Positions 1 to 11,270 of a stretch of 64,000 bases of DNA are shown here, one piece after another. The position numbers were made by a program, and so were the translations under genes. The stretch spans positions 182,688-246,687 of the forward strand of contig JAANBB010000023.1 in NCBI GenBank assembly GCA_014621425.1. The letters are read 5' to 3'. A model generated the notes under the pieces. It was given only the letters and a program-made list of their open reading frames with translations, had not been told where the DNA came from and searched no databases. This DNA comes from Cylindrodendrum hubeiense. Lineage: Eukaryota > Ascomycota > Sordariomycetes > Hypocreales > Nectriaceae. The first letter of the stretch is position 1. The number at the start of each line of letters is the position of its first letter.

Positions 1-629
1 GTGGGAGGGTGGCACCGTGTGATAGGACGACAGCAGGATGCGACCGGCCGGGATTGACAATGTAGGCATGCACCTGACAATCAGTGTGAAGGACTTAGCT
101 CTACGAAGTAGCTAGATTGAGAATACAGAGCTTAGAGTAATAACTTAAAACCATCGAGGACAGGGCATGGCATGCTAAGTCAGATTTTAAATATTACTTA
201 CAAACCACGCATCGCTTCAACTACTGGGCAAGTTCTCATTTTGCCCTGTACCATTTCTTCAATGCTATAGACTTCGAGATTAAAGCTCACCCGCTGCAGG
301 CCCCATCTGGCCTCATATTCATCGCAAAACACTGACCTAGAGGTGGCCTAGTCTTGTATGCACCCCTGATTACTGTGGGGGTGGTGGGTAGTAGAGGAGA
401 CGATAGCCATCACAGAGCGCTACTGCTGCTTCTCTGCCATGACCGCCCGGCACTTAACCCAGCGCCTACGATACCCTGGTCTATATCGGACTTCGGCGGT
501 CGGGAACAAAGTCGCCGACCCTGCAACCATTGCCGATTCCAGACGCGAGATGATCTCACCTTGATTCCCCTCATTGTCAGACTGCGTTGATTAAACGCTC
601 ACCTTTTCAATTTTCGAGTCGTCGCCGCC
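1..629. other. intergenic, no gene seen
   Basis: No frame here has an ATG, coding character and splice signals together. The last part is the presumed promoter and 5' leader of the dienelactone hydrolase gene at 630. Confidence 0.6.
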
Positions 630-1376
630 ATGTCCATCAACGAGTGCTGCCTCAAAGGCTTCAAGTGGGACGGGGAGCCTGTCGGGCGCATCGAGAAGCT
701 CGAAGGCGAGGATGTATACGTCACTGGGGATAATAAGACCTCAGCAATTATGCTCATCCCGGATCTCTTTGGCTGGTCATTCCCCAACGTCCGTCTGCTA
801 GCAGATCACTACGCCCGGGAGATCAACGCAACGGCCTACGTCCCCGACTTTTTTGCCGGCGAGGTCCTCCCCTTCGACCTCCTCGCTGCTGAGAAATGGG
901 CCGAGATCGACCTCGCAGGCTTCATGGCCCGAAATTCCCGGGATATCCGCGAGCCGCAGATCTTTGCATGTGCAAAAGCTCTCCGAGAGAGGCATGGCAA
1001 GCTCGGGGCTGTCGGCTACTGCTACGGCGGGTGGGCAGTCTTTCGGCTTGGAGCTCGAGAGCATCAGCCACCTCTGGTGGATTGCATCACGGTAGGCCAT
1101 CCATCACTCCTGACGTCAGCAGACATCGATGGCGTCGGCGTTCCGGTGCAAATACTTGCGCCAGAGATTGATCATGTCTACACGGCGGCGCTGAAGACGC
1201 ATACATTCCAGACGCTGCAGCTCTCTGGCTTGCCATTTGATTATCAGCATTTTCCAGGAGTTGTACATGCATGCTTAGTGAGAGGAGATGAGAACAGAGA
1301 CGGCGAGAGAGCCGCGATGGCTCGAGGAAAGGATGCGGCAGTCGCATGGATGAAGCTGTTTCTGCGCGACGAATAA
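630..1376 (+). CDS. dienelactone hydrolase family protein
   Basis: A single-exon alpha/beta hydrolase of 248 residues, the usual length for the DLH family, which hydrolyses dienelactones or related esters in the cytosol, classically in aromatic-ring degradation. The nucleophile elbow GYCYGG places the catalytic Cys at residue 131. Asp181 (in APEID) and His213 (in VVHAC) complete a Cys-Asp-His triad at the expected spacing. No signal peptide is present. The ATG at 630 is preceded by a C-rich leader and starts just before the conserved N-terminal strand. It is followed on the same strand by a P450 gene, and an old-yellow-enzyme gene lies beyond that, so a role in catabolism of a cyclic or aromatic compound is possible. 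The true substrate cannot be read from the sequence. The family call is secure. Confidence 0.9.
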   Translation: MSINECCLKGFKWDGEPVGRIEKLEGEDVYVTGDNKTSAIMLIPDLFGWSFPNVRLLADHYAREINATAYVPDFFAGEVLPFDLLAAEKWAEIDLAGFMARNSRDIREPQIFACAKALRERHGKLGAVGYCYGGWAVFRLGAREHQPPLVDCITVGHPSLLTSADIDGVGVPVQILAPEIDHVYTAALKTHTFQTLQLSGLPFDYQHFPGVVHACLVRGDENRDGERAAMARGKDAAVAWMKLFLRDE

Positions 1377-1863
1377 GATTACACCAGGGAAAATCCCATA
1401 TTCACATGGAGAATTCCGGGACGCTATCTCCTCTTGCTTGTATTCATGCTTTCATTGCAATAGCTTAACGGTATATTCTCCTTATATTCCACTAGACACC
1501 CTCTTCATGTAATCCATTGTCGCCCATGTGTCAGCTCCCTTTGAAAACAAGACAGCTCGGCATAGCATACCGGCAGACAGCTGAGAAGGCGGAACTAGCT
1601 TGCTTACACGCTGTATTATAAGCCGGCGGCTCACTGATCTCCATTCCGCACCGGGAAGGGGGGGGAGGACGCTGCGGAATTAACAACTCTCGCCATCTAA
1701 CTGGCTAACCCCACTTTCCGCCGAGCACCGAGCCCCGCATCTTTCGCCGGGATCTGGGGGACTCGATCTTATATTATGTGATTAAAACGTCATCCAAGAA
1801 GCATCTTTGTCGTTTCAATGCATCTCAACTTGTTCTCGAACTAGAATCACTCATAGAGGCAAA
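1377..1863. other. intergenic, P450 promoter
   Basis: Non-coding. It contains a G-run and the CCG/CGG inverted repeat listed separately. The last 200 bases are the presumed P450 promoter and leader. Confidence 0.6.
1643..1680. promoter_or_regulatory. inverted repeat with CCG/CGG half-sites
   Basis: ATTCCGCA at 1643-1650 is perfectly inverted as TGCGGAAT at 1673-1680, about 185 bases upstream of the P450 ATG. CCG/CGG half-sites in inverted orientation are typical of Zn2Cys6 regulator sites, although the 22-base spacer is long. The same TCCGCA/TGCGGA pair occurs upstream of the NmrA-like gene at 6380. Confidence 0.3.
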
Positions 1864-3568
1864 ATGAATAGCCTTCTCTTGATCCCAGTTGCTGGCACTG
1901 TTTTCCTTGCTGTGCAACTGTTCATTTTCATCGTCCACTTGATCCGGTCTCCACTCAAGAGCGTTCCTGGCCCGTTCCTAGCACGGTTTAGTGACTTGTG
2001 GTATTTTTGGGCCGTCCGCAAGGGCCGCTTTGAACAACAGAACCGAGAACTTCATCAGAAATATGGTCAGTCTCACTCCTTGGGCAAATTTTAACCGAAG
2101 AGCCCCTCGTCTTCGTCCAACATACTAACTCGAAAGAATACCAGGCTCGGTCGTGCGCTGTGGACCCAACCGGTACAGCATCAATGACCCCGATGCTACT
2201 AAGATCATCTACGGTTTAGGCACCCAATTTGCGAAATCATCATGGTACTCGACGTGGGGTGCACCTGGGCAATGGACCATCTTCAGCGACGAATCGATCA
2301 AGCATCATTCCCAGACGAGGAGACTCTACCAAGCCATCTACTCGATGACAGCCCTTGTCAATTACGAGCCTTACGTGGACGAGTGCAACACCCTCTTCAC
2401 ACAGCGCCTAGCAGAAATGGCACAAGCTGCTGTTCCGATCGATATGGGCCATTGGTTTCAGTGCTACGCCTTTGACGTCATTGGAATGATTACCTACAGT
2501 AAACGGCTCGGTTTCTTAGATCGAGGAGACGACGTTGGTGGTGTAATGGGTGCTCTTGATGGCCACCTGAAATATGCAACCCTCACTGGCATCTTCCCCA
2601 GTCTGCACCGGCCCCTCTACGCAATCAGAAATTACTTGGCTGGCGCGAAGGGTGCAGGTCGAGCATACGTGCTGGGCTTCACCAAGCAGAGAATCCGCGA
2701 GCACCAGACCACTCCCAAAGCCGTCTCCGAAACCCCAGAAAGCTCCACGACAATGCTTGACTTTCTATCCAAATTCTTGGCCAAACACTCGGATGATCCC
2801 GACACGTTTACGTCATACCACGTCCTCGCTGGCTGCTCTGCGAATATGTTTGCAGGCTCCGACACCACAGCAATTAGCTTATCTGCCGTTCTGTACTATC
2901 TCCTCAAGAATCCCGGATGCATGCAAAAGCTGCGAGATGAGATTAAGAGCTGTGAGGAACAGGGAAGTCTTTCGGAACTCCCAACATTTCAAGAAAGCCA
3001 GCAAATGCCGTACTTGCAGGCCATCATCAAAGAAACCCTGCGAATGCACCCTGCTACCGGTTTACCTCTCGAGCGCGTTGTTCCGGAAGGAGGCACAACG
3101 ATCGCAGGTTATTACTTTCCAGAGGGAGTAAGTCTTCGCATCCTACTTTCTTACTCACTGTTTCTTTGCTAATACTGTTGCAGACTGTGGTTGGGATAAA
3201 CACCTGGGTTGAGCATCGGGATCCTCGGTATTTCGGAAACGATGCGGATGCTTTTAGGCCAGAACGATGGCTAGATGAAGACAGCCAAAAGATTTCAGTC
3301 ATGAACCGCCACTGGATGCCTGTGAGTATTTCGAACACACGCCACAACCACAATCTAACATCACATCTAGTTTGGGCTTGGCTCTCGAAGCTGCATTGGC
3401 AGGCACGTGTCTATGCTTGAGATATCGAAGCTTGTCCCCAGACTTATCCGTGATTTCGAGTTTTCTCTCCAAGGGTCTGAGAATTGGAAGACCGAAGGGC
3501 TTTGGTTTGTGAAGCCGAAGGGATTCAAGGTTCGTGTGGAGGTACGCAAATATTCGCGAAGCGGGTAA
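1864..3568 (+). CDS. cytochrome P450, pisatin-demethylase-like
   Basis: A microsomal haem-thiolate monooxygenase. Four exons (1864-2065, 2145-3127, 3184-3321, 3371-3568) join in frame to 506 residues, a normal P450 length. The N terminus is a hydrophobic anchor followed by the proline-rich hinge VPGPFLARF. The I-helix AGSDTT, the ExxR helix (KETLRMHP) and the PERW motif are present. The last exon carries the intact haem loop FGLGSRSCIG with its cysteine ligand. The N-terminal half (KYGSVVRCGPNRYS and onwards) resembles the fungal pisatin demethylase (CYP57-like) group, but the substrate is unknown. An upstream in-frame ATG near 1807 would put residues ahead of the anchor and is less likely than 1864. 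Neighbours are a dienelactone hydrolase and a flavin reductase. Confidence 0.88.
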
Positions 3569-3815
3569 TCTTCTATTCGGTTACACAGGGCACCCAATTT
3601 AGACTGAATCATCATCTATTGATATTATGCGGATTTAAAGAGAATCTAAGAAAAACAATCTAGTCTATATTAGGCCTCATGACCTTTGGTGTATCCAATA
3701 CTCTAGGAAATCCATCTACAGGAGCCCATACCCCCATTAAACTCCAAACTTCTATCTCATGTATCGTCCCTGTACCCTTAAAGAACTCCAGTGCTAATTT
3801 TGCCATGCCCTGCGA

Positions 3816-5177
3816 TTACTGCCCCATATTCTGGATTGCCTTGCTATACCATATCTGTGAATTGTTAGTACAATCACCCAAAGCAATGAACAAAAACTTA
3901 CACTCTCAACACCTGCGCCAACTGATTTCGGTAGCAACCGCGTGACCAACCAAGGTGTCTGGAACTTTCTGCGGTAAACCTTCGCATCGGCCTCAGCAAC
4001 TTCCTTATTGAGGATCAAGTTGACTGGGAGAGATGGATTGATGATGGATGGCCTCCCAACTCCGACCATGTCGCAACCGTTTTCGTTGAGAGCAGCCTCC
4101 ATGCCCTGGCGGGTTTGGAAGCCTCCAGTCACGATCAAGGCCAGGTTAGGAAGCCTGACTCTGATCTGCTTGGCGAAATCCAAGAAGAAAGACTCCCGGG
4201 CTGCGGTCCTTGAGGATGGAGCAGTGCTCTCAGGCTTCTCTGACCCAGTAAACATCTGATTATTGTTAGCATAATACATCTAGGAGTTTTCAATCAAATC
4301 CTACCAGTGGGTTTTCGTATGAGCCACCGCTGACTTCCAAAAAGTCCAAGCCAGCCTCGGCAATAAGAACAGCCTGCTCTAGACAATCTTCCAGCTCAGT
4401 AGAACTGCCAGGACCGCTCGCGGCTTGATGATCAACCGAATTAAACTTGAGACCGATGCAGAACGTCTTGGGTACAACAGCCCGCACAGCCTTGATGATG
4501 TCGAGAACAATCTTGACTCTGGCAGCTACCGAGCCACCGTAGGCATCGGTTCTGTGGTTCGATCGAGCCGACATGAATTGTGCAAGGAGGTATCCGTGAG
4601 CAGCGTGAATCTGAACTCCGTCGAACCCGGCCTCGGCGGCGATGCGGGCTCCGTTGGCAAAGCGTTGGATAACATCGTCAATGTCGGCAATGGTCATTTC
4701 CTTAGGCGTACCAAAGATCAGGCCGGCCAGTATTTTCGAGAGCATATCCGAGCCAATGTTCAGCGGGATTGCACTGGGCGCGAGCGTCTTGGACCACAGC
4801 CGCCGCTTACCAGCTCCGAGGGGGGACTGCCGCCCCGGGTGGTTGAGTTGGACAATCGAAGGTGTTCCTGCGCGACGGGAGACAGTGGCTAGGTTTGTGT
4901 ATGCCTTGAGGACCTGTTCCTCCGACAGGTCTGCGGTGGCGTCAATCACGGTGTCGTGTCCGTCGCCGAGATAGCGCTGGTCAACCTGGACGTTGCCAGT
5001 CAAGATCATGCCCCAACCTCCATCGGCCCAGGCACCGTAGGCGCGGTCGAATTGCGCCGAAGTGGGAAGTTGTTTAGAATCCGCCATCTGTTCGGCCAGG
5101 GCAGCCTTGACGAGTCTGTTTGGCAGCGTCAAGCCGCACGGCAGCGGCAGCGGCTGAGCGAGAGGAGAAGTTGACAT
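3816..5177 (-). CDS. NADH:flavin oxidoreductase, old yellow enzyme family
   Basis: An FMN-dependent ene-reductase/dehydrogenase with a TIM-barrel fold. Three exons (5177-4305, 4255-3902, 3854-3816) give 421 residues. The introns are 49 and 47 nt, the second with a perfect TACTAAC branch point. Family marks are HPGRQSP, the substrate-binding HAAHGYL, the signature FMSARSNHRTDAYGGS and the C-terminal FMN-phosphate region GGF...VGVGRPSI. The start at 5177 (MSTSPLAQ) is preferred over an open extension upstream because family homology begins directly after it. It is convergent with the P450, with about 250 bases between the stops. Such enzymes reduce activated C=C bonds and are common in secondary-metabolite and detoxification loci. 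The exact activity is not deducible. Confidence 0.88.
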
Positions 5178-6379
5178 GGTGGACCAAGCTTGAGCGTCTT
5201 TTTGTTCGAGGGATATTCCAAAGGGACAATGGGTGAGAGATGGTCGAAGAAAGGGTGAAAGGGTGTGATCTGTCAAATTCGTTTGACAATGTCTCAATGG
5301 CGGCAACTAGCTCTATATGCATATATCTATTATCCCAAACAGGCAATTTCTGTTTTTTTGGAGTCGGAGGTTGGGTTCGTCCGTATCCACCTCCGCTGGA
5401 GGGTATTAGACCGCGTCTCCTACCGGCTGCGGCATAATTCAACAGTACTCAGCAGCCTCTAGCTACCGTGCGGCAAACTAATGCGTTGATGGCGGCGGGT
5501 CTAGGCTGCTAGTTACTTGTGTGTTGCCCCGTACTTAGTACCAGCTGAACAATTGCTCCACTATCATGAGTGACACAATTTCCCCAAGGCAGCGCTGTCC
5601 ATCAAGTCGCTTAGAGGCACTTAAAACTGGGTCTTGTCGTGCGTAATGGCATGGGTCCTGTACGCGACAGAGTCATGAACAAACATGCTCACTACGAAGA
5701 GCGTCAACAGACAACAGCATCTCGAGTCATAGTCTCGCTACGGTCATTCCTTAATGATGAAAAGTGCTCTGCATACCAAAAGTTTCCCAACCAGCGCAAA
5801 ACGCCTGTCATTATTTGTGTACCATGATGTTGCTTCGTTAACGCGACAAGTCAACACGAAGTGCCGAGAGAGGCCATTCGCATTAGTAAGCCACGTTCAT
5901 TCTCTCACCACTCTGAATTCTTCAATGCAACCACAACACTCTGTCAAGCCGTAAAAATAGCATCATGTCATCTTGATCTTCTGATTCATGTCGTGACTTC
6001 ATCTGCCGCATGTGAGCGTCCCGACTCCGCGCTCAACTCCGCAGAAAAAGTGGAGCAGCCGCCCCGTGTGCGGAGCGGAGTTTGGCATGGCGGAGACAAG
6101 TTGATATTTGTCTAGTTACCCTGTACCACTTTGCTCACTTGGCATTGCAAGCCATCTACCAAACGCCGTTTTAAGTCGACGATACCAACAGTTACAGCCC
6201 GCCCTCGGGTGTCCGCGGGCATCGGTGTGTCAAACTCGACTGTCAGCCTCAGCTGTCAGGCTCCATTAGCTAGTTCCATTAGACAAGATATAACATCACA
6301 GTTCAATCCCCAAATCATTCTAAACCTTACTACACACAGCACCTCATTCTCCCTCTATCTCAATTCCAAAGATCTCAAA
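5178..6379. other. intergenic, divergent promoters
   Basis: It lies between the minus-strand flavin reductase and the plus-strand NmrA-like gene. I see no coding frame. A GC-rich patch at 6020-6090 carries an inverted repeat listed separately. Confidence 0.6.
6035..6082. promoter_or_regulatory. inverted repeat with CCG/CGG half-sites
   Basis: AACTCCGC at 6035-6042 is inverted as GCGGAGTT at 6075-6082, and nested within it TCCGCA (6038-6043) is inverted as TGCGGA (6069-6074). It lies about 300-345 bases upstream of the NmrA-like ATG and shares its hexamers with the P450 promoter element. It could be a Zn2Cys6-type site, but this is inference only. Confidence 0.3.
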
Positions 6380-7384
6380 ATGGCTCTCAACATTTCTATC
6401 GTGCCCGCCTCAACCAAGGCAGGCAAAGAAACCATTGCCGCGCTGCTTAACTCCCCGAGCAAGCCTTTCATTCACGCAATCTACCGTGATCCATCAAAGG
6501 CACCGGCTGAATTTACTACTCACTCCAATTTCAAGGCTACAACGGGCGACGTGTCTACCGGCACAGGGCTCGACTTCACCGGATCTGACGCGGTTTTCTA
6601 TGTACCACCTCCTACCTACGACGGAACTGATTTGGGGGAGTTTGCTACCCAAGCTGCCAACAATGTGAAGAAAGCCCTCCAAGACGCAACGACTGTGAAC
6701 AAGTTGCTTCTTTTCTCGTCGATGGGCGCTCAGTACGATCATGGCATTGTAAGGCACCAATAGTTGATACTCAAAATAAGTCACTGACAGGTGGGATAGG
6801 GAATTCTGCGCATCAACCATATCTCGGATACAATTCTGAAGGATGCAGTTCCTGAAGTCTTGATTGTCAAGCCAGGGTATTTCCAGGAGAACTGGGTCCA
6901 TGCATTCCAGACAATCCAAGCCGACCCCCCTCTGCTGTACTCCCCATTGACACCAGTCGATCACAAGATCCCAATGGTATTTGCCAATCCTCTTTTCTTC
7001 CTCAATCAGTCTAACACCATATCTCAGGTCAGCCTAGTTGACGTTGGCGAGGCTTGCGCACAAGCCCTCCTCGACGAAGACAAGAAGACTAGCCCGCACT
7101 TCTTCGACTTGTATGGGCCTCAGCACTACAGCGCTACGGATGTCCAATTGGCGGTAGAGGAGGTGACAGGAAAGAAAGTTGAGATCGCTGCTGTCCCCAA
7201 GGATCAGCTTGCAGGTTTCTTCGCTGAGCAAGTCCCGGCTGCCTATGTGCAAGACTTCGTGGAGATGACTACATCAGCATTGCCTGGAGGTACTATGGCT
7301 GGTGACTTTGGAGACCATGAACACACTGTCAAGGGCAAGGTAGAATTGGTGGACGCGTTGCGCAAGCTGTACTCCGCCCAATAA
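6380..7384 (+). CDS. NmrA-like NAD(P)-binding oxidoreductase (atypical nucleotide loop)
   Basis: Three exons (6380-6748, 6800-6976, 7028-7384) give 300 residues. The fold follows the NmrA/SDR pattern: FYVPPPTYDG after the nucleotide-binding half, a LLLFSSMGAQYDHG segment in the active-site region, VLIVKPGYFQENW and a C-terminal VSLVDVGEACAQALL. The usual GxxGxxG loop is replaced by VPASTKAG, so cofactor binding may be weak or altered. The second intron (51 nt, 6977-7027) is divisible by three and could be read through, adding 17 residues, but splicing restores the conserved KIPMVSLVDVG join. The ATG follows a short A/C-rich leader. Members act as redox-sensing regulators or as small-molecule reductases. 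Which applies here is unknown. Confidence 0.8.
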
Positions 7385-8614
7385 GGTGTGAGGAAATGAG
7401 GTATAAAAACGCAAGTATGCAGCGTTTGTTACGAATTTAGAATAAGCCATATTGATGCGTCAAATTTCAAAATTGAGATCTGATTCTTGGTACGGAAAAA
7501 TATTTGAATAAATGGTGGGTTGCAAGACCCGTAACCTTGAGCTGCAACATCCGAACAGGACGACAATCTAGAATTGTTCACATCATAGACTGCGCAACCA
7601 GCCATCTAAAGGGGTTGCACGGATAAGTCGGGTTAGAAAATGGAATTATCGCCGCATCTGCGCTACAAGACCTCGGAGACCCTGGCTAGCAATACGTGGA
7701 TGAGTACGTAGGGTAGCCTTGTTTAGCTGTCACGGAGCCTTGCATCCGCCCTGAAAAAGATCACAGGGTCACATCGAGACCCCATCGCCGATAGTTTCGG
7801 GTTTCAGGTACCCTGTCATCTCCACCACAGGCACGAAAATGCCGATTTGATGCACCAACAACATGTAGCCGACTTGTTTGGGATAAATGTCCAGGTAATG
7901 GAAGACCTGAGCAGAGTTTATAGAGTGGACGGAGTCGTGGGTTGCAATGTCCCTAAGGGCAAGCGAAATAACATTACGCTGTCTCTGGAATTGCCATTCC
8001 GCTTTACCCGTAAGGAAATCAATCCAGCCATTTCTCTCACTGTACTGGAAATTGCGGGAAATGGTATTGTTGAGCAATGTTTGAAGCATTGGCATTGCAC
8101 CCGCCTGCGACCTTCCGGCTGTACATTGCCCCATTCTACGTGGCAGCGTTGCAGCGCCCCTGGTTTCAGCAAGGCGAACGACAAATATCCCGAGGTGCAG
8201 TGATTTATCTGCCGCTCGACAGCAAGCGGTATCCCTTCCCCAGGTTTTGAGAGTCGGGACTGGGGCACCGGGTCGAAAGGGGTCGTTTTGTGAGTCTGTC
8301 ACAGCTAGACGTTGAATGGGTCACTGTCGGGTTCGCGACGCACGGTCGAATGTTCTCCATGGATGGAAGCGAGGCCATGATTCCTCCACCAATTGTAATC
8401 GGGACCAGCTGGCTTTCTAGCGTTGCATCCCCTGCGCTTTCATCCACTCGGGCCCACGCGTCCGTTACAAGTATACAGTCCTGTATTGTTCTGGAAATGT
8501 TGGAGGGTACGAAACATCTAAGCGGGAAAACTGAAAGCTATAACTTGTGATCTGCGCCGTCCAAGCCACCGGAATGTTCAGATAACAATCCAATCAATCA
8601 TCTCACATCTCACC
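7385..8614. other. intergenic
   Basis: Several overlapping open frames occur near 7770-8450, but none begins with a sensible ATG or resembles a family. The last 100 bases are the promoter/leader of the pectin esterase. Confidence 0.5.
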
Positions 8615-9715
8615 ATGAAGTCTATTTACGCCGGTCTCAGCCTCCTCCCCGCGGTGCTCGCCGTTAGCTCAGCTCCCAGTGGATGCATCACTGTGGCCAA
8701 GTCTGGAGGCGATTACTCCACCATCCAGGCCGCAGTTGACTCCCTGAGCACATCTTCATCCGATGACCAGTGCATCTTCGTCTCAGCAGGCACATACGAG
8801 GAACAGGTTATTGTCGCTGAGCGCACCGCCCAGCTCACCATCTATGGATCCACCACGGACGACTCGTCTTACAGCTCCAACACTGTCACAATCTCCAACG
8901 GATTCTCCCAGGCAGATGGCTATAACAACGAAGAGTCAGCTACACTGCGCATCCGAGCTGATGGGTTCCGCTTGTACAACGTCAACGTCGAGAACACCTA
9001 TGGAGAGGGAAGCCAAGCCGTGGCTCTGAGCTCGTACGCCGACAGCGGATTCTACGGTTCAGCCTTTATTGGATTCCAGGATACTGTTCTGAGCAACCAA
9101 GGCAACCAGATTTATGTCGACTGCAAGATCGAGGGAGCCACCGATTTCATTTTCGGCCAGGAAGCTTTCAGCTGGTTTGAGCGAGTCGATATTCGCGTCC
9201 TCGCCCGCTCAATCGGCTACCTCACTGGTAGGTTTCTATTGTCTCAGTATTATAGCATATTCTAATATGTAGAATCTAGCCGACGGACCTGAAGCCTCGG
9301 GTGACTCCTACTACGTCTTCAATGATTGCGATATCGCAGCTGCCGATGGAGAATCAGTCACTGCGGGTGCTTACTACCTCGGCCGACCCTGGCGCGAGTA
9401 TGCCCAGGTTGTCTTCCAGCTCACTACCATGTCCTCTGTCATCAACTCTGCAGGCTGGGCCGTCTGGAACTCCGCCGACACGCGCACTGACAATGTTCTC
9501 TTTGGAGAGTATGATAACACTGGCGCCGGTGCCAGTGGCACTCGCGCTTCTTTCGCCACCGCCCTGAGCAGCGCCGTCTCGATTGCAGATGTCCTCGGCA
9601 GCAGCTATGCCAGCGCATCGTACTTTGACTCCGACTACTACTCCGGATCTTCTTGTAAGTGCTGATTTCTCTGTTATCACCAAAGACGCCTCTGACACTA
9701 TGGCTAGCTAACTAG
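8615..9715 (+). CDS. pectin methylesterase (pectinesterase, CE8)
   Basis: A secreted enzyme that removes methyl esters from homogalacturonan. Exon 1 is 8615-9227 and exon 2 starts at 9280. The protein is about 330 residues with a signal peptide of roughly 17-20 residues (MKSIYAGLSLLPAVLAVSSA). Right-handed beta-helix family motifs are GSQAVAL (Gln134), GFQDTVL (Asp156, general acid), GATDFIFG (Asp177, nucleophile) and YLGRPWREYA (Arg240). The 3' end is ambiguous. Reading through stops at 9665 (C terminus SSCKC), whereas splicing GTAAGT at 9655 to the AG at 9707 gives a two-residue end stopping at 9715. Either protein is complete. The neighbouring GH51 arabinofuranosidase fits pectin side-chain breakdown. 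Confidence 0.9.
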
Positions 9716-10473
9716 ATTGAAGCTGACAACCCGACTTGCTAGAAGTGAGTAATTGATTGATGGTTGAGTTGAGCTCAGAAAAGTCCATATTGAAAGCTTA
9801 GAAAACCCCGCAAAAATAGAGATGTGTATATGTATATACCAAACCATAGCGTGCCAAGCCAAACCAGTTTTCTGCGAGTTTTGTCATTATTAATTTATCA
9901 TTATTTATGGTGGTACTGCGATCCTTGTGACTTGTAACAAAAATGCATGGCGCGATTCACCGCCGCTGACAAATTCTAAGGCGAAACATGCATGGTATCC
10001 TTGGCCGGCTGTACGGAGTAAAATGGCCTTACTTAGAGCTTACCAAAAAGTTTGTTGGCCTGTCAAAACGCCTACGCAATGCGCAGCAATCTCCGTGGAG
10101 ACAAAATGGTTGGGATTGTGACGATAACAAAGAACCTCTGTTTCATGATTCTTCTCCTGTACCAATGTTCCTTTACAACAAGAAATAGTATTTCGCACAA
10201 AGACCGACAAAACTATCTTGAAAATTGCTGCAGTCAGAGATAATTGTTCCGACACGTTGACGTGTTGTTCAATCTCACAAGCGTCCTTGGAATGACCTTG
10301 GCAGCGAACATTCGATCAAGAGAAGCCATTCAGAACAATGGCTTCATGCTGCGGCACAACTATATAATATTCAGTTGGAGAGTAGCTCAACATAACTTTT
10401 CGTGCATCAGCATCGGGAACTCCACGCTACCACGCAAACCTCAATCTCAATACCAAAACAACCGACCACAATC
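9716..10473. other. intergenic
   Basis: AT-rich 3' flank of the pectin esterase, then the presumed promoter of the small Cys-rich frame at 10474. No other coding signal is seen. Confidence 0.5.
10361..10370 (+). promoter_or_regulatory. TATA-like box
   Basis: TATATAATAT stands 104 bases before the ATG at 10474 and is followed by an A/C-rich leader, the usual arrangement of a fungal core promoter. Confidence 0.4.
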
Positions 10474-10713
10474 ATGTGTTGCAACGCTACTACAATCCCC
10501 CCCGGCGTCAGCGCCTCCAATACCAGTGGCGACAATGATTCATCCCTTGCGATGGCTCACCCCTCGTCTCACGGCTCTGTTAACGAGTCGAACTCTGCCG
10601 AAGGGTTTACGTCCCACGCTAACCCCATGTGCCAATGCTCTTGCATCTGCCGTCAGATTGTTCGGCGACCGGATTGCGTATTCTGCGACTTTTGCATTGA
10701 ACACCATCTCTAG
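10474..10713 (+). CDS. small cysteine-rich protein, function unknown
   Basis: A 79-residue frame beginning MCCNATTIPPG. A Ser/Asn-rich middle is followed by a dense cysteine block, CQCSCICRQIVRRPDC then VFCDFCIEHH, near the C terminus. The CxCxCxC and CxxCxxC spacing plus the final histidines suggests metal binding. There is no signal peptide. A TATA-like element and an unstructured A/C-rich leader precede the ATG, which supports a real transcript. I recognise no named family. It could be a small zinc-binding or metallothionein-like protein, or a spurious frame. The cysteine order is the main argument that it is real. Confidence 0.45.
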   Translation: MCCNATTIPPGVSASNTSGDNDSSLAMAHPSSHGSVNESNSAEGFTSHANPMCQCSCICRQIVRRPDCVFCDFCIEHHL

Positions 10714-11270
10714 TAGATGTTAAAGAGGTCAAGCACATAAAATGTTTTGCTTTTTCTGTATGGCATATGGGATTAGGGCGCAAGGAGATGGTTGTTTCAC
10801 GCTGGATAAAGGTTTATTGTACAGGAAATTCAATACTAAATAGATAGTTTACCAATGGTGTTTTTATTACCAGTGCTTCATGACTCAAATTTATTACCGT
10901 GATTTCCACCGTGATTTGACTCTCTTCAAGTTGTAATAACCTATTCTTGATGGCTGGGAGTTATTGACAAAGACAGACACTGGAAATCTAGCACCTTGGA
11001 TCGTATCGTTTAGTCGTACCAATTCATATTTATTTTGATACATGAACCAACCCCTAGTGATATATTTCCATCTCGTATCGTTCGAATTGAAGTAAAGTTA
11101 TAGCTAAGAAAGTGGGTGCGAACATTGAGCCACAGCCATGGTAGGTGTAGCACAATTGCCAACACCTCTCACACAGTATCGAGCCGCGGCAGCGTGATAC
11201 CAAGCTCCTCTTGATGCTGGCGTTGAATGTAATTGGATGCAATTGACTTGCCATGAAGTAGCCGCGGTAA
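10714..11270. other. intergenic
   Basis: AT-rich region between the 3' ends of the small Cys-rich frame and the convergent arabinofuranosidase. No gene seen. Confidence 0.6.

Noticed and set aside
354..590. Open frame of about 78 codons upstream of the dienelactone hydrolase
   Set aside because: It begins at a non-ATG codon, has no family resemblance and overlaps the presumed promoter.
6977..7027. Reading through as 17 extra residues of the NmrA-like protein
   Set aside because: The segment has GT..AG ends and typical length, and removing it restores a conserved junction.
7769..8302. Minus-strand open frame of 177 codons
   Set aside because: It starts at GTG, with no ATG-linked leader and no recognisable domain; competing frames overlap it.
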